Source: CAMDTE01 sp964504345 (GTDB lineage: Bacteria; Bacteroidota; Bacteroidia; Flavobacteriales; Schleiferiaceae). From it: 64,000 nt of DNA. The translations under genes and the position numbers were made by a program. Below the pieces are notes generated by a model, which saw only the letters and a program-made list of their open reading frames with translations, did not search any database and had not been told where the DNA came from. The stretch lies in the NCBI GenBank assembly GCA_964504345.1, contig CAZDDX010000002.1, positions 1-64,000 on the forward strand. Reading direction: 5' to 3'. Of the stretch, positions 8,172-15,952 are shown piece by piece (the first letter of the stretch is position 1; each line of letters starts with the position of its first letter).

Positions 8172-9461
8172 TCAACGCCAAAAAAGAAACGTTCGTATGC
8201 CGGTTTTGCGGTACACCGCCACCATCGCCCAGCCGTTCCAAAGGGCCATGGTAAAACTTGTGGCAATCGCCGCCCCAGCAATGCCCACGGTGGGAATCAA
8301 AACGACATTTCCAACGAGGTTTACCACCACCCCCACGGCCATGGTGTTTCGGGCCGACTTCTCGTGACCGGTCATGTTCAGGAGGTACATCACCGGGCCG
8401 CACAACGCGTTGGTCAATTGACCCAGCGCCAACCACCGGAGGGTGCCGGCCTGGGCGGTAAAGTCCGCCCCAAAAAAGCCCAAAAACCACGGGGCGGCCA
8501 AGGTCAAAACCAAAAAGGCCGGCAGGGCCACCACCGTATTGATCCACGCAATCCGCGTGACGGCGTTTTGCAGCAATTCGCGGTTTCCTTGGGCCCAATA
8601 CCGCGCTATGTCTGGGGCGGCTTGGGCGTTCACCGCAAACTGCGCAAACACAATGAGGGTGGCCACTTTAAACGACACCCGGTACAGCCCCACGGCGCTT
8701 TCGTCCAAAAAATAGCCGATCATGAGGGTGTCGGACCACGAGAGGACCAAGTACAGCAAACTGCTCACCAGCATGGAGGTGGCGCCGGGCAGGGCCAATT
8801 TCCATTCCGCGCGTTGCTCTTGAAGGGAAACGGACGCCGCCGGGGCGCGCAACTTCCACAGGTTCCAGGCCAAAAACGGCACCAAAACCAACAGCAACAA
8901 GGTAACGGGAGAAAAAACGGAGGTGTCTACCGGCACCAAAAATAAAAGGATGGACGCCAATAAGGTCAGCGTGCCGTACTGCCACAGGCCGTAGGCCAAA
9001 AGGTTGTTCTTGGCGCGAAAGACGTCGGACCGCAACTGGAACCAACCCCACGGAATTAGGAGGACGGCCACTACGGACAAATGTTGGGGAAGTTGTTCGG
9101 AATGAAACAGTTGACCCAGCAACGGGGCGCCCCAATACAGCGCAGCGCTGAGTACCACTCCAGTGGCCAACACAAACGAAAACGCCGCGGTCACCACCGC
9201 GTTCTGCTTCTTTTTCTTGCCTTTTCGGGCCAAAACTTCCCGCACCACAATCCCGTCCCAACCCCAGCGATTCAGGGCGCTGGCCAAGGAAAGGATGGTG
9301 AAGGCCAGCTCAAACGAACCGTAGCCTTCTTTGCCGTATTCACGCACCAACAGAAAGACAAAGGCATACCCGGAGAGAGCCCCCAGCACTTTGACCGCGA
9401 GCACCAAAGCACTCCCGCGCAACAAACGCTCCCAATGCGGGGGGATTTTCCGTTTCGCCAT
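8172..9461 (-). CDS. Polysaccharide flippase, Wzx/MATE-like (PST family)
   Basis: The 429-residue product is almost entirely hydrophobic, with about twelve to fourteen membrane helices, and matches the polysaccharide-biosynthesis flippase pattern: an early GSALVLAVKVLGALSGYAFV helix, then GYGSFELAFTILSLASAL. Family members flip undecaprenyl-linked repeat units across the inner membrane. The start MAKRKIPPHWERL was chosen because it precedes the first helix and because it is set back-to-back with the divergent glycosyltransferase start at 9489, leaving 27 bases for both promoters. It heads the minus-strand unit flippase, sulfotransferase, Wzz, Wzy. Confidence 0.87.
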   Translation of the reverse strand: MAKRKIPPHWERLLRGSALVLAVKVLGALSGYAFVFLLVREYGKEGYGSFELAFTILSLASALNRWGWDGIVVREVLARKGKKKKQNAVVTAAFSFVLATGVVLSAALYWGAPLLGQLFHSEQLPQHLSVVAVLLIPWGWFQLRSDVFRAKNNLLAYGLWQYGTLTLLASILLFLVPVDTSVFSPVTLLLLVLVPFLAWNLWKLRAPAASVSLQEQRAEWKLALPGATSMLVSSLLYLVLSWSDTLMIGYFLDESAVGLYRVSFKVATLIVFAQFAVNAQAAPDIARYWAQGNRELLQNAVTRIAWINTVVALPAFLVLTLAAPWFLGFFGADFTAQAGTLRWLALGQLTNALCGPVMYLLNMTGHEKSARNTMAVGVVVNLVGNVVLIPTVGIAGAAIATSFTMALWNGWAMVAVYRKTGIRTFLFWR

Positions 9462-9475
9462 CGGTGCAAAGGTCT

Positions 9476-9483
9476 TACTTTTG
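9476..9483 (+). promoter_or_regulatory. Bacteroidota -7 promoter box TACTTTTG
   Basis: Exact TAnnTTTG match only five bases before the ATG of the glycosyltransferase, so the transcript should begin at or next to the start codon. A near-match (GACCTTTG, 9467-9474) faces the flippase on the other strand. Confidence 0.6.
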
Positions 9484-9488
9484 AATGG

Positions 9489-10634
9489 ATGAACCGCAGA
9501 CTTCGCATTGCCGTCAACGGGCGCTGGCTCTTGACCTCCGGATTGGACGGAACCGGTTGGTACACGCGTGCGCTGCTGGAACGCTTGACGGCGCAGCATC
9601 CGGAAGTGGAATGGCACGTATTGGTGGACCGATCGTCCTCCGCATCGTGGGATTTTCTCACCAACGCCACCGTGCACGTGCTGCCGCCCCCCGCGCGCCA
9701 TTGGACCCTTTGGCACCTGTGGAACCGCGCAGCGGTTCCCGCCGCCTTAAAACGCATCCAACCGGACGTCTATTGGTCTCCAGACGGCATGCTGCCCCTG
9801 CGCGGATCCGTCCCCCTGGTGGGCACCGTCCACGACCTGGGTTTTGTGCACCGCCCGCAGGATTTGGGGCGGGTGTTGGGCGCCTACTACCGTTGGATGT
9901 ACCGCAGCAGCGTTCGTCAGGCCGACGCCCTCTTGACCGTGAGCGAAACCACGCGGACCGACGTCCACCGCACCTACGGCTATCCTTTGGCCCAACTCCA
10001 CACCGCGTACAACGCACCACAGCGCGCCTTTGCCCCCCTATCACCGGACGAAGCGCATGCCGCCCGAGCCCGCTGGACCAACGGCCGTCCCTACTTTTTG
10101 GCCGTAGGCTCCTTTACCCCCCGGAAAAATCTAGCCCTCTTGCTGGAAGCGTTTGACCGCTTCAAAGAAAAGACCGGTTCCAACCACGAATTGGTGCTGG
10201 TGGGGGACTCCCTGCATGCGGACCCCGCCTTTGACAAGGCCCTGAAAAACACCCAGCACCGGTCTTCCGTGGTGTTCCCGGGCCGGGCCAAATCCGACGC
10301 CCTGCAGTCGTTGCTGGGCGCGGCGGAAGCCCTGTGTTTCCCCAGTTTTTTTGAAGGTTTTGGCATTCCTTTGGTGGAAGCGTTCCAAGCCGGAACGCCC
10401 GTCATCAGCAGCTCCGCCTCTTGCATGCCGGAAATTGTGGGCGACGCCGGCTGGCTGGTGGATCCGCATTCCGCCACCGCTTGGGCGGAAGCCCTGGAGC
10501 GTATGACTGCCCTTCCCCTATCCGAGCGCCAATCCCTGGTGGAGCGCGGCTTGCGCCGCGCCGCAGACTTTTCGTGGAACCGCTCCGCGGAGACCGTCTT
10601 CAACGTTTTGAGCCGTGCGGCAAGCCGGAGTTGA
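9489..10634 (+). CDS. Glycosyltransferase family 4
   Basis: The 381-residue enzyme has the GT-B fold of family GT4. The N-terminal half begins RLRIAVNGRWLLTSGLDGTGWYTR-like (donor/acceptor glycine-rich turn near residues 14-22). The C-terminal half shows YFLAVGSFTPRKNLALLLEA and the E-x7-E donor motif FFEGFGIPLVEAFQAGTPVI around residues 285-305. It transfers a sugar from an activated nucleotide to a growing glycan. It is divergent from the flippase with a TACTTTTG box five bases before its ATG, and its end overlaps the start of rnhB by 20 bases. Sugar specificity unknown. Confidence 0.9.
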   Translation: MNRRLRIAVNGRWLLTSGLDGTGWYTRALLERLTAQHPEVEWHVLVDRSSSASWDFLTNATVHVLPPPARHWTLWHLWNRAAVPAALKRIQPDVYWSPDGMLPLRGSVPLVGTVHDLGFVHRPQDLGRVLGAYYRWMYRSSVRQADALLTVSETTRTDVHRTYGYPLAQLHTAYNAPQRAFAPLSPDEAHAARARWTNGRPYFLAVGSFTPRKNLALLLEAFDRFKEKTGSNHELVLVGDSLHADPAFDKALKNTQHRSSVVFPGRAKSDALQSLLGAAEALCFPSFFEGFGIPLVEAFQAGTPVISSSASCMPEIVGDAGWLVDPHSATAWAEALERMTALPLSERQSLVERGLRRAADFSWNRSAETVFNVLSRAASRS

Positions 10635-12399
10635 CGAAGCCGGACGGGGCTGCTTGGCCGGCCCCGTGGTGGCCGCTGCCGTGGTGCTCCCTCCGGGCTA
10701 CGCCTTGGAAGGACTGACGGACTCCAAAAAACTGAGCGCTGCCCGGCGCGCCCGCCTGCGGGCGCGCCTGGAAGCCGAACTCCCCCCCGGATCCTGGGCC
10801 ATCGGCACCGCCTCCCCGGAAGAAATAGACGAGCGCAACATCCTGCGCGCCACCTATTTGGCCATGCACCGCGCCGTCGCCCAACTCCACCCCGCGCCCA
10901 CAGACCTGCTGGTGGACGGCAACCGTTTTGCCCCCTACCCCAACATCCTGCACCGGTGCGAAGTGAAGGGAGACGCACGATTTGCCTGCATTTCCGCCGC
11001 CAGCATCTTTGCCAAAACCGAACGCGACGCCCTCATGGAACGCGCCCACGACCAGTTTCCCGCCTACGGATGGAACGTCAACAAGGGCTACCCCACGGAC
11101 GCCCACCGCAAGGCCCTGGAAGCGCACGGAGAAAGCCCTCACCACCGCAAAACCTTCCGGTGGAAACCCGTCCAAATGAAACTATTTTCCGCACTGTTGC
11201 TGGCGTTGACCCTGGTTGGCTGCGCCTCCAACAACCCCTCGACGCCCTACGAACGCGCCGTTCCGGCACAGAGTCTGCTGGCCCTGCCCTGGAACCAAGA
11301 AATGCACCAAGAACGCCACCAATCCGCCGCCTGGCGCCGTTGGGAGCGCACAGACGCCTCCGATTCCTTGGCCGCCACGTGGCTGGACTCCGCCCAAACC
11401 GACGCCCAAGGTCGGTTGGTGTGGCACCGAACCGGAGCACAGGGCACCGGGTGGCTTTGGCTGGGGGACCGTCGGGATTTTGATGCCTGGCGCACCAAAA
11501 GTTCTTCCCGCCCGGGAGCACAACCCACCAGCAAGGCCTACGCGGGCGGAACCGTGTGGAATCTGGGCACCGACAAACTCCCCCTGTATTTGGGCGAGAA
11601 AAACGACTTGGTGGCGCTGTCCGCGCACGAAACCTTGATCGACGAGGCCTTCCGGCAGTTGGATGTGGAAGAGCCCCAATACGCACCGCATTTCGCAAAC
11701 GCAGGGTGGGACCTCGACCAAGGATTTTCTCTCCTGCCCGACAACACCATAGGTACCGGCAAACCGAATGGACCGATGGAATTGACCCGTTTGGATTCGT
11801 TGCGCACCCCCTGGGTGGGCTGGAGCGCAACCGCCGCACACGTTTGGGACCGGTTGGACCGAGGCCAAACCCTGCCCGCTCCGGGACGTTTGCCTTGGAC
11901 GCTGTGGTTGGCCCCGGAATGGACCCGCGTGCAGCTGGAAGCCGTCGACGGATCCTCAGATTCGGTTCGCATGATCGGTTGCACCTGGTGCAGACCCCTT
12001 CCCGGACGGGAATCGGGGTACTGGTGGGGCGAGGTTCAGGGCATCCACCAAGGCCTTCCCGTGCGCGGATGGCTGTTGAGCGCTCCGGACTCCACCACCG
12101 CCTGGGACCAACGGGAACACGGCAACCGGTGGGTACACGCTGCCCCCTCCGCCCTGGTGCGCGCCACCCCCACCGCCACCGTATGGGCCTCCAGCGAGGA
12201 AGAATTGCACATCCTAACCCAGGCCCTCCGTGCTCCGCAAATTCCGTTCGACGACGCCCCCCAAAAGTGCCACTCCTTTGGCCTCCGTCGGCTCAACGAC
12301 TCCGCCCTCCCCCTGTGGGTGCAGTGGGTTGAACACACACCCGACGAACTCCAATTCACCGTATGGGCAGGGGCACTAAAGGAAAGCGAAGGAGAATAG
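10615..12399 (+). CDS. rnhB: Ribonuclease HII fused in frame to a lipoprotein-like domain
   Basis: Residues 1-187 form a complete ribonuclease HII: VDEAGRG (Asp8, Glu9), TDSKKL, LLVDGN (Asp101), KGDARFACISAASIFAK (Asp120) and the family's usual end at HHRKTF. The enzyme removes ribonucleotides and RNA-DNA hybrids in the cytoplasm. No stop follows; the frame continues through VQ into a second protein of 407 residues that starts with its own Met at residue 188 and a classical lipoprotein signal (MKLFSALLLALTLVGCAS). GTG at 10615 is the chosen start, 20 bases inside the glycosyltransferase end. The second half is unrecognised. Either a real fusion, an internal start giving two products, or a one-base error near 11160-11178, where the +1 frame reads TGA overlapping the internal ATG. 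The stop TAG lies inside the left 45-base repeat. Confidence 0.85.
   Translation: MRQAGVDEAGRGCLAGPVVAAAVVLPPGYALEGLTDSKKLSAARRARLRARLEAELPPGSWAIGTASPEEIDERNILRATYLAMHRAVAQLHPAPTDLLVDGNRFAPYPNILHRCEVKGDARFACISAASIFAKTERDALMERAHDQFPAYGWNVNKGYPTDAHRKALEAHGESPHHRKTFRWKPVQMKLFSALLLALTLVGCASNNPSTPYERAVPAQSLLALPWNQEMHQERHQSAAWRRWERTDASDSLAATWLDSAQTDAQGRLVWHRTGAQGTGWLWLGDRRDFDAWRTKSSSRPGAQPTSKAYAGGTVWNLGTDKLPLYLGEKNDLVALSAHETLIDEAFRQLDVEEPQYAPHFANAGWDLDQGFSLLPDNTIGTGKPNGPMELTRLDSLRTPWVGWSATAAHVWDRLDRGQTLPAPGRLPWTLWLAPEWTRVQLEAVDGSSDSVRMIGCTWCRPLPGRESGYWWGEVQGIHQGLPVRGWLLSAPDSTTAWDQREHGNRWVHAAPSALVRATPTATVWASSEEELHILTQALRAPQIPFDDAPQKCHSFGLRRLNDSALPLWVQWVEHTPDELQFTVWAGALKESEGE
10745..10768. repeat. 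Perfect 11-bp inverted repeat inside rnhB
   Basis: Arms GGCGCGCCCGC and GCGGGCGCGCC are separated by CT. It is one of several long GC hairpins in coding sequence here. Confidence 0.7.
11176..12399 (+). CDS. Putative lipoprotein (internal start within the rnhB reading frame)
   Basis: If translation restarts at the ATG at 11176, a 407-residue lipoprotein results: hydrophobic LFSALLLALTLVG, lipobox cysteine at about residue 17, then CASNNPSTPYERAVPAQSLLAL. A signal peptide of this kind works only at a protein's N-terminus, so an independent start makes better cell-biological sense than a 594-residue fusion. The mature part is Trp-rich with no family I can name. The pattern of a lipoprotein after rnhB would fit an ATGA-type overlap that has drifted in frame. 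Alternative reading of the preceding entry. Confidence 0.5.
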   Translation: MKLFSALLLALTLVGCASNNPSTPYERAVPAQSLLALPWNQEMHQERHQSAAWRRWERTDASDSLAATWLDSAQTDAQGRLVWHRTGAQGTGWLWLGDRRDFDAWRTKSSSRPGAQPTSKAYAGGTVWNLGTDKLPLYLGEKNDLVALSAHETLIDEAFRQLDVEEPQYAPHFANAGWDLDQGFSLLPDNTIGTGKPNGPMELTRLDSLRTPWVGWSATAAHVWDRLDRGQTLPAPGRLPWTLWLAPEWTRVQLEAVDGSSDSVRMIGCTWCRPLPGRESGYWWGEVQGIHQGLPVRGWLLSAPDSTTAWDQREHGNRWVHAAPSALVRATPTATVWASSEEELHILTQALRAPQIPFDDAPQKCHSFGLRRLNDSALPLWVQWVEHTPDELQFTVWAGALKESEGE

Positions 12400-12437
12400 A
12401 CGTTTCCTAAACGTTTGATAGCGGTTCGATTCCGCTC
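12393..12437 (+). repeat. Left 45-bp direct repeat of island 1, tRNA-Arg(CCU) 3'-part-like
   Basis: Identical over 45 bases to 15953-15997. It folds as the 3' part of a tRNA: anticodon arm GACGT-TTCCTAA-ACGTT (anticodon CCT), variable TGAT, T arm AGCGG-TTCGATT-CCGCT. Here it is followed by CGGGGCTG, which would suit an acceptor 3' strand plus discriminator. No 5' half (AGCCCCG or a D-stem) lies upstream; instead the rnhB-lipoprotein reading frame ends inside the repeat. It is therefore a tRNA fragment acting as an attachment-site-like boundary, not a tRNA gene. Confidence 0.85.
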
Positions 12438-12836
12438 GGGGCTGCAAATTAATGATAATCAAAGAGTTAGGTTGATAGTTCGGGTCATTCAACTGAGTTC
12501 AAATTACCCGGATGGAGCAAAAGTTGGAGCAAACTTTGGGAGCAGCGCCGGCGAGAAAGTGACAATTGCACTTTTCTTGAGGGTTCTGTTTGAATTGGGG
12601 CGGAGTCCGGCAGACGATTTGGGAGGGTCGAGTACAACTTCACTGTAGATGGCCGCTGGAAACGCCCAAAATTCCAACTTGCTCTTTTCGAAAGTGGGAC
12701 TTGTTCAGAGTTTATCTAACTTGTAACCAGATTTTTAATGGCTAGAAGTTATGAATCCCGCTCTCAAGGCATCAAAGTGAAAAAAAATCCAAATTCGCAG
12801 TATAAACAGACCAGTAGGTCAAACATATAACACTAC
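12438..12836. other. Gene-free left end of island 1
   Basis: About 400 bases with no convincing gene. An open frame at 12415-12648 begins inside the repeat and has no family match by eye. The stretch carries a 19-base motif at 12517-12535 that recurs with two changes at 15858-15876. Composition turns clearly AT-rich from about 12.7 kb. Confidence 0.6.
12517..12535 (+). repeat. Subterminal 19-base motif, left copy
   Basis: GCAAAAGTTGGAGCAAACT lies 79 bases inside the left 45-base repeat. The right copy differs at two positions, is in the same orientation and lies 76 bases from the right 45-base repeat. Could be a recombinase arm site or a trace of tandem insertion. Confidence 0.5.
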
Positions 12837-14048
12837 ATGCTAATGAAAAAGTTACACACTTTTGGTTTGGGGTATTTGACACGCATTATTGTTTTATTGG
12901 TAATTGGACTTTCGGTAAGCCTGTCATTTACCTGGGATAAATGGGGCGATTTATCATTGTATATTCTGTTAGTCGTAATTTTTTTTGGTATATTAATTCT
13001 ACTCATTATTTCTAATATAGCCGCCGTTGTTAGTTATATTAATTCGAATAGTTCTCAAGAAATTACATCCACGGAAGACATCGTAAATAGGATTGAAAAT
13101 CAACAAGAAGTTCCTATTGAAAAGGAAGTCAAAGTAAAACCATATTTTTATCACTTAATTAAAAGCTCTTTGACGAATGGAAAACTGAATGGTGATTTTC
13201 AAGAATTCAACGAAAATGGATTTATGGTTTCAAGAGGAAAATATTTGAATGGTCTGAGAACCGGCGAATGGATGTTTTACACAGATAAAGGAGACCTATT
13301 AGCAATTGGAAATTTCAAGGATGGCAAAAAACATGGGGATTGGAAAATACTCAATGTAGAAAATAAAGATGGCCGTTATCCAGATGCGCCTGAATTTGTC
13401 CTGCAGGAATCATATATCAACGGAATTGTTAGTGATGGAACATGGAGGTACTTCCATTGGGATGGTAGTCTAAAGGCCACTGGGCAAATAATTAATGGTT
13501 TGAGAAATGGTGAGTGGCGAGGTTATCCCAGTAAGACTGAAGGTGCGTACACGAAAGTAATATTTAAAAATGGTGTTGTATATCCTTCATTAATTCGAAG
13601 TATATCTTCAAATGTTTTTGATGTCGATGTATCCCATCTAAAAATGTCATCTATATCGTTGGATATGATTTTAGATTTCAACCCGGGTCTAAATGCAGAT
13701 GGATTTGAATTAGCTAAAGGTCTACTGAATGAGGGATTCGTCTTGTTTCATTTTGAAGGAAAATCAAGTAGTGGATTTTACAGATATTGTAGATTGGACG
13801 GTGATGGGTTTGATACGTTTGGCGAATTTAGAAACTGGATTAAGAATGGTTCGTGGCATTATGGAGAAGGTCGCAATGAGACATATGAATATTACGAATT
13901 TGGCCGTAAAAGAACCAAACTCTTTGGTAGAATACCCATTAAATTACCTTTTGAGAAAAGCACCTTGGAGCGGGGTTTAAATTATTATCTGGAAGAGGCG
14001 TTTGATTGTTATGAGTTTAATTTGGAGAGGTACTATTCGGGTAATTAA
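12837..14048 (+). CDS. Membrane-anchored MORN_2-type repeat protein, island 1 cargo
   Basis: The 403-residue product has two N-terminal membrane helices (about residues 10-27 and 35-65), a short charged linker, then MORN_2-like repeats of about 23 residues: GDFQEFNENGFMVSRGKYLN, GEWMFYTDKGDLLAIGNFKD, GDWKIL, GTWRYFHWDGSLKATGQIIN, GEWRGYP. A less regular C-terminal part has SGFYRYCRLDGDGFDTFGEF and GSWHYGEGRNETYEYYEFG, which looks like two more decayed repeats. Such repeats occur in Bacteroidota surface proteins and in YwqK-type proteins labelled antitoxins, so an immunity-like role is possible but unproven. Codon use is strongly AT-biased, unlike its flanks. An alternative ATG lies six bases downstream. 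Confidence 0.75.
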   Translation: MLMKKLHTFGLGYLTRIIVLLVIGLSVSLSFTWDKWGDLSLYILLVVIFFGILILLIISNIAAVVSYINSNSSQEITSTEDIVNRIENQQEVPIEKEVKVKPYFYHLIKSSLTNGKLNGDFQEFNENGFMVSRGKYLNGLRTGEWMFYTDKGDLLAIGNFKDGKKHGDWKILNVENKDGRYPDAPEFVLQESYINGIVSDGTWRYFHWDGSLKATGQIINGLRNGEWRGYPSKTEGAYTKVIFKNGVVYPSLIRSISSNVFDVDVSHLKMSSISLDMILDFNPGLNADGFELAKGLLNEGFVLFHFEGKSSSGFYRYCRLDGDGFDTFGEFRNWIKNGSWHYGEGRNETYEYYEFGRKRTKLFGRIPIKLPFEKSTLERGLNYYLEEAFDCYEFNLERYYSGN

Positions 14049-14098
14049 TATTCACCATTCTATATTTCTGAAGCAAAAGAATAGTGTCCTTAATTCAT

Positions 14099-15100
14099 AT
14101 GACAATGAGTTCAATTAAATCCCACATTAGCAATTCAGGGTTTTGTATTTCTATTCTATTATTTGGCAGTTGTAGTCAGCCCGATAAACACAATGACTTT
14201 GACTCAGGTTTCTTTCTAGTCTCAACCACAGCAAAGAGCACAGGGTTAACGGTAAGTGATTCACTACATGTTGACAGGTACAGTAATGACTCCATTTATT
14301 TTTTTGACTTTGAGTTGTTTGGACATCTTGACAATGGTAAAGTTGATATACCGAATCAAACGAAGGATGTCCCTTACTCAGAAGGATATCAATGTTCAGG
14401 ATTGGTCAATGTACACAGTTCAGATAGTTTGTATGGGTACATCGCAATTCAATCTAGCAACAAAGTAGATACTTTGATTCTACAATTCAAGCGATTGAGC
14501 AATCGAGTGAGTGGACAAAAGTTCATCAAACAAAGTAATGGATGCGGTAAGAGAATTTTGACTTATCGAAACTTTGATGACACCAGTTCCAGGTTCATGT
14601 TAATTGATGAAGCACTGTTGATTGTTGAAGGAAGTAAACTAACAGGACATTTAGCTGTGTATGCCCAAGGCTCAGCAGAGTACTATTTAAAGGGTACTAA
14701 AGTGGACGACCATTTCGTAGGAGAGTATATTACACTTAACAGGAAGAGACCGACAAGAGCAGACTCAACCATCGGTGATTTCAAGTTGAGAATAGTCGAC
14801 GACTTTATTGAATTGAGTGGGGATTTTCCGTTTATCCTTGAGAATCGCATCAAAAGAGCAGCGGCAGATGTTGATTTCCACTACGGGGCATCGTCTATGT
14901 TTTACCGACCTTCATTAAAGTCAAGGGTTTTACTATCTACTTCGGAACTCGTAGATGAGTGTAAAAAGGGATGTGAGATTGTAGAAATTGGCCCAACCGC
15001 CAATTCTGTGAACGGTTTAGATGTTTGGTATCAAGTAAATACTGGAGGTAAGACTGGATGGGTTTTTGGTGGGCTCAGTTTATTAAGTGATTCAAAATAA
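14099..15100 (+). CDS. Putative lipoprotein with C-terminal SH3-like domain, island 1 cargo
   Basis: The 333-residue product begins with a signal peptide ending in a lipobox (ISILLFGSCSQPDK). The middle is an unrecognised beta-rich domain. The last 60 residues resemble a bacterial SH3 domain: FYRPSLKSRVLLSTSELV, then GLDVWYQVNTGGKTGWVFGG. SH3b domains usually bind cell-wall peptides. An upstream GTG at 14084 and an ATG at 14105 are alternatives. It lies 50 bases after the MORN-type gene and nine before the next gene, so the three may form an operon. AT-rich codon use marks it as foreign. Confidence 0.7.
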   Translation: MTMSSIKSHISNSGFCISILLFGSCSQPDKHNDFDSGFFLVSTTAKSTGLTVSDSLHVDRYSNDSIYFFDFELFGHLDNGKVDIPNQTKDVPYSEGYQCSGLVNVHSSDSLYGYIAIQSSNKVDTLILQFKRLSNRVSGQKFIKQSNGCGKRILTYRNFDDTSSRFMLIDEALLIVEGSKLTGHLAVYAQGSAEYYLKGTKVDDHFVGEYITLNRKRPTRADSTIGDFKLRIVDDFIELSGDFPFILENRIKRAAADVDFHYGASSMFYRPSLKSRVLLSTSELVDECKKGCEIVEIGPTANSVNGLDVWYQVNTGGKTGWVFGGLSLLSDSK

Positions 15101-15108
15101 CTTTAGAT

Positions 15109-15636
15109 ATGGAAAGTCTATCAAAAGAACATGGGGCGGTACTTATTGGAAGAATTTCCAGATTTAGTTTTTTGACTTACAGAGTAAAGTCATGGTTAGT
15201 TGCATCCCTAACAGGAATGTTGGCTTTGCTTTTCTTAACGACTTTCATTTCTTTATTTATTGTGGAATTCATTGCTTTACTTTTATTTCGTATTTGGTCC
15301 CCTAGTGATTCATTTCAGGAATATAATTTATTACGAGAAAACGATAATTTTATAAATGTATTGGTCGTGTCAATTATTGTTGTGATTATTTTATTGATGA
15401 TAAAATTTTTCAATCACTGCAACTCGGTGAGAAAATTACCTGTAGAGGTTTTTTATAAAAATGGAAAATTCTGGTCATTAAATGTTGACAGATTAATGAT
15501 TGAATATCAAATTTATTCATATCGATGGCAAGGCCGGGATGGAATAATAATGAATCGCTCAAATAAATTGACATTAAATCCACTTATAAATAAATTGGAT
15601 TTGCACGATTGGATTGAAATGTCTATTGAGAAATAG
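15109..15636 (+). CDS. Putative two-helix membrane protein, island 1 cargo
   Basis: The 175-residue protein has two clear membrane helices (about residues 32-65 and 82-102, the latter INVLVVSIIVVIILLMIKF) and a C-terminal soluble part. The end (LPVEVFYKNGKFWSLNVDRL and IIMNRSNKLTLNPLINKLDLHDW) resembles PH-like membrane proteins only loosely. I do not recognise a family. It follows the lipoprotein gene by eight bases. Confidence 0.65.
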   Translation: MESLSKEHGAVLIGRISRFSFLTYRVKSWLVASLTGMLALLFLTTFISLFIVEFIALLLFRIWSPSDSFQEYNLLRENDNFINVLVVSIIVVIILLMIKFFNHCNSVRKLPVEVFYKNGKFWSLNVDRLMIEYQIYSYRWQGRDGIIMNRSNKLTLNPLINKLDLHDWIEMSIEK

Positions 15637-15648
15637 AATAGTTTTACA

Positions 15649-15804
15649 CTACTGGATTGACTGGTTAGAATCTAAATCATCCAAAATTTCTTTCTTTATT
15701 TTATCCCGAAGTTCTATGTATTGAACTTCTTTCTTGCGTTTTCGTATTTTGTAAAACAACAGGACCAGTAGTAGTGATGAAAGGTAACAGTTAGGAATTT
15801 GCAC
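15649..15804 (-). CDS. Possible 51-residue single-helix membrane protein
   Basis: Read by hand on the minus strand: GTG start, then QIPNCYLSSLLLVLLFY (one membrane helix), KIRKRKKEVQYIELRDKI and KKEILDDLDSNQSIQ, stop at 15649. One hydrophobic helix followed by a basic stop-transfer patch and a charged helical tail is a plausible small membrane protein. It converges on the third island gene with 12 bases between stops. No promoter or family support; it may be spurious. Confidence 0.4.
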   Translation of the reverse strand: MQIPNCYLSSLLLVLLFYKIRKRKKEVQYIELRDKIKKEILDDLDSNQSIQ

Positions 15805-15857
15805 TTTTACTCATAAATGAACATTTAGGGCCGAACCACAGAAGTATTCAGGTCAGC

Positions 15858-15876
15858 GCAAAAGTCAGAGCAAACT
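15858..15876 (+). repeat. Subterminal 19-base motif, right copy
   Basis: GCAAAAGTCAGAGCAAACT, 17 of 19 identical to 12517-12535, same orientation, 76 bases before the right 45-base repeat. The surrounding 15805-15952 holds no gene. Confidence 0.5.
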
Positions 15877-15952
15877 GTACTGGATTGCTCTCTTTTTGAC
15901 CTCTTCTGAAATTTTAACTAGTTGAATATCAGTAGTTAATAGGTCAATATTT

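Noticed and set aside
12373..12446. A complete tRNA-Arg(CCU) gene at the left repeat
   Set aside because: The anticodon and T arms fold well, but no acceptor 5' strand (AGCCCCG) or D stem lies upstream; the sequence there codes for the end of the rnhB-lipoprotein frame.
12415..12648. 77-residue plus-strand open frame, considered as an integrase remnant
   Set aside because: It begins inside the repeat, has no recombinase motif (no R...HxxR...Y), and no start signal. A faint AKVGANF resemblance to integrase N-termini is not enough.
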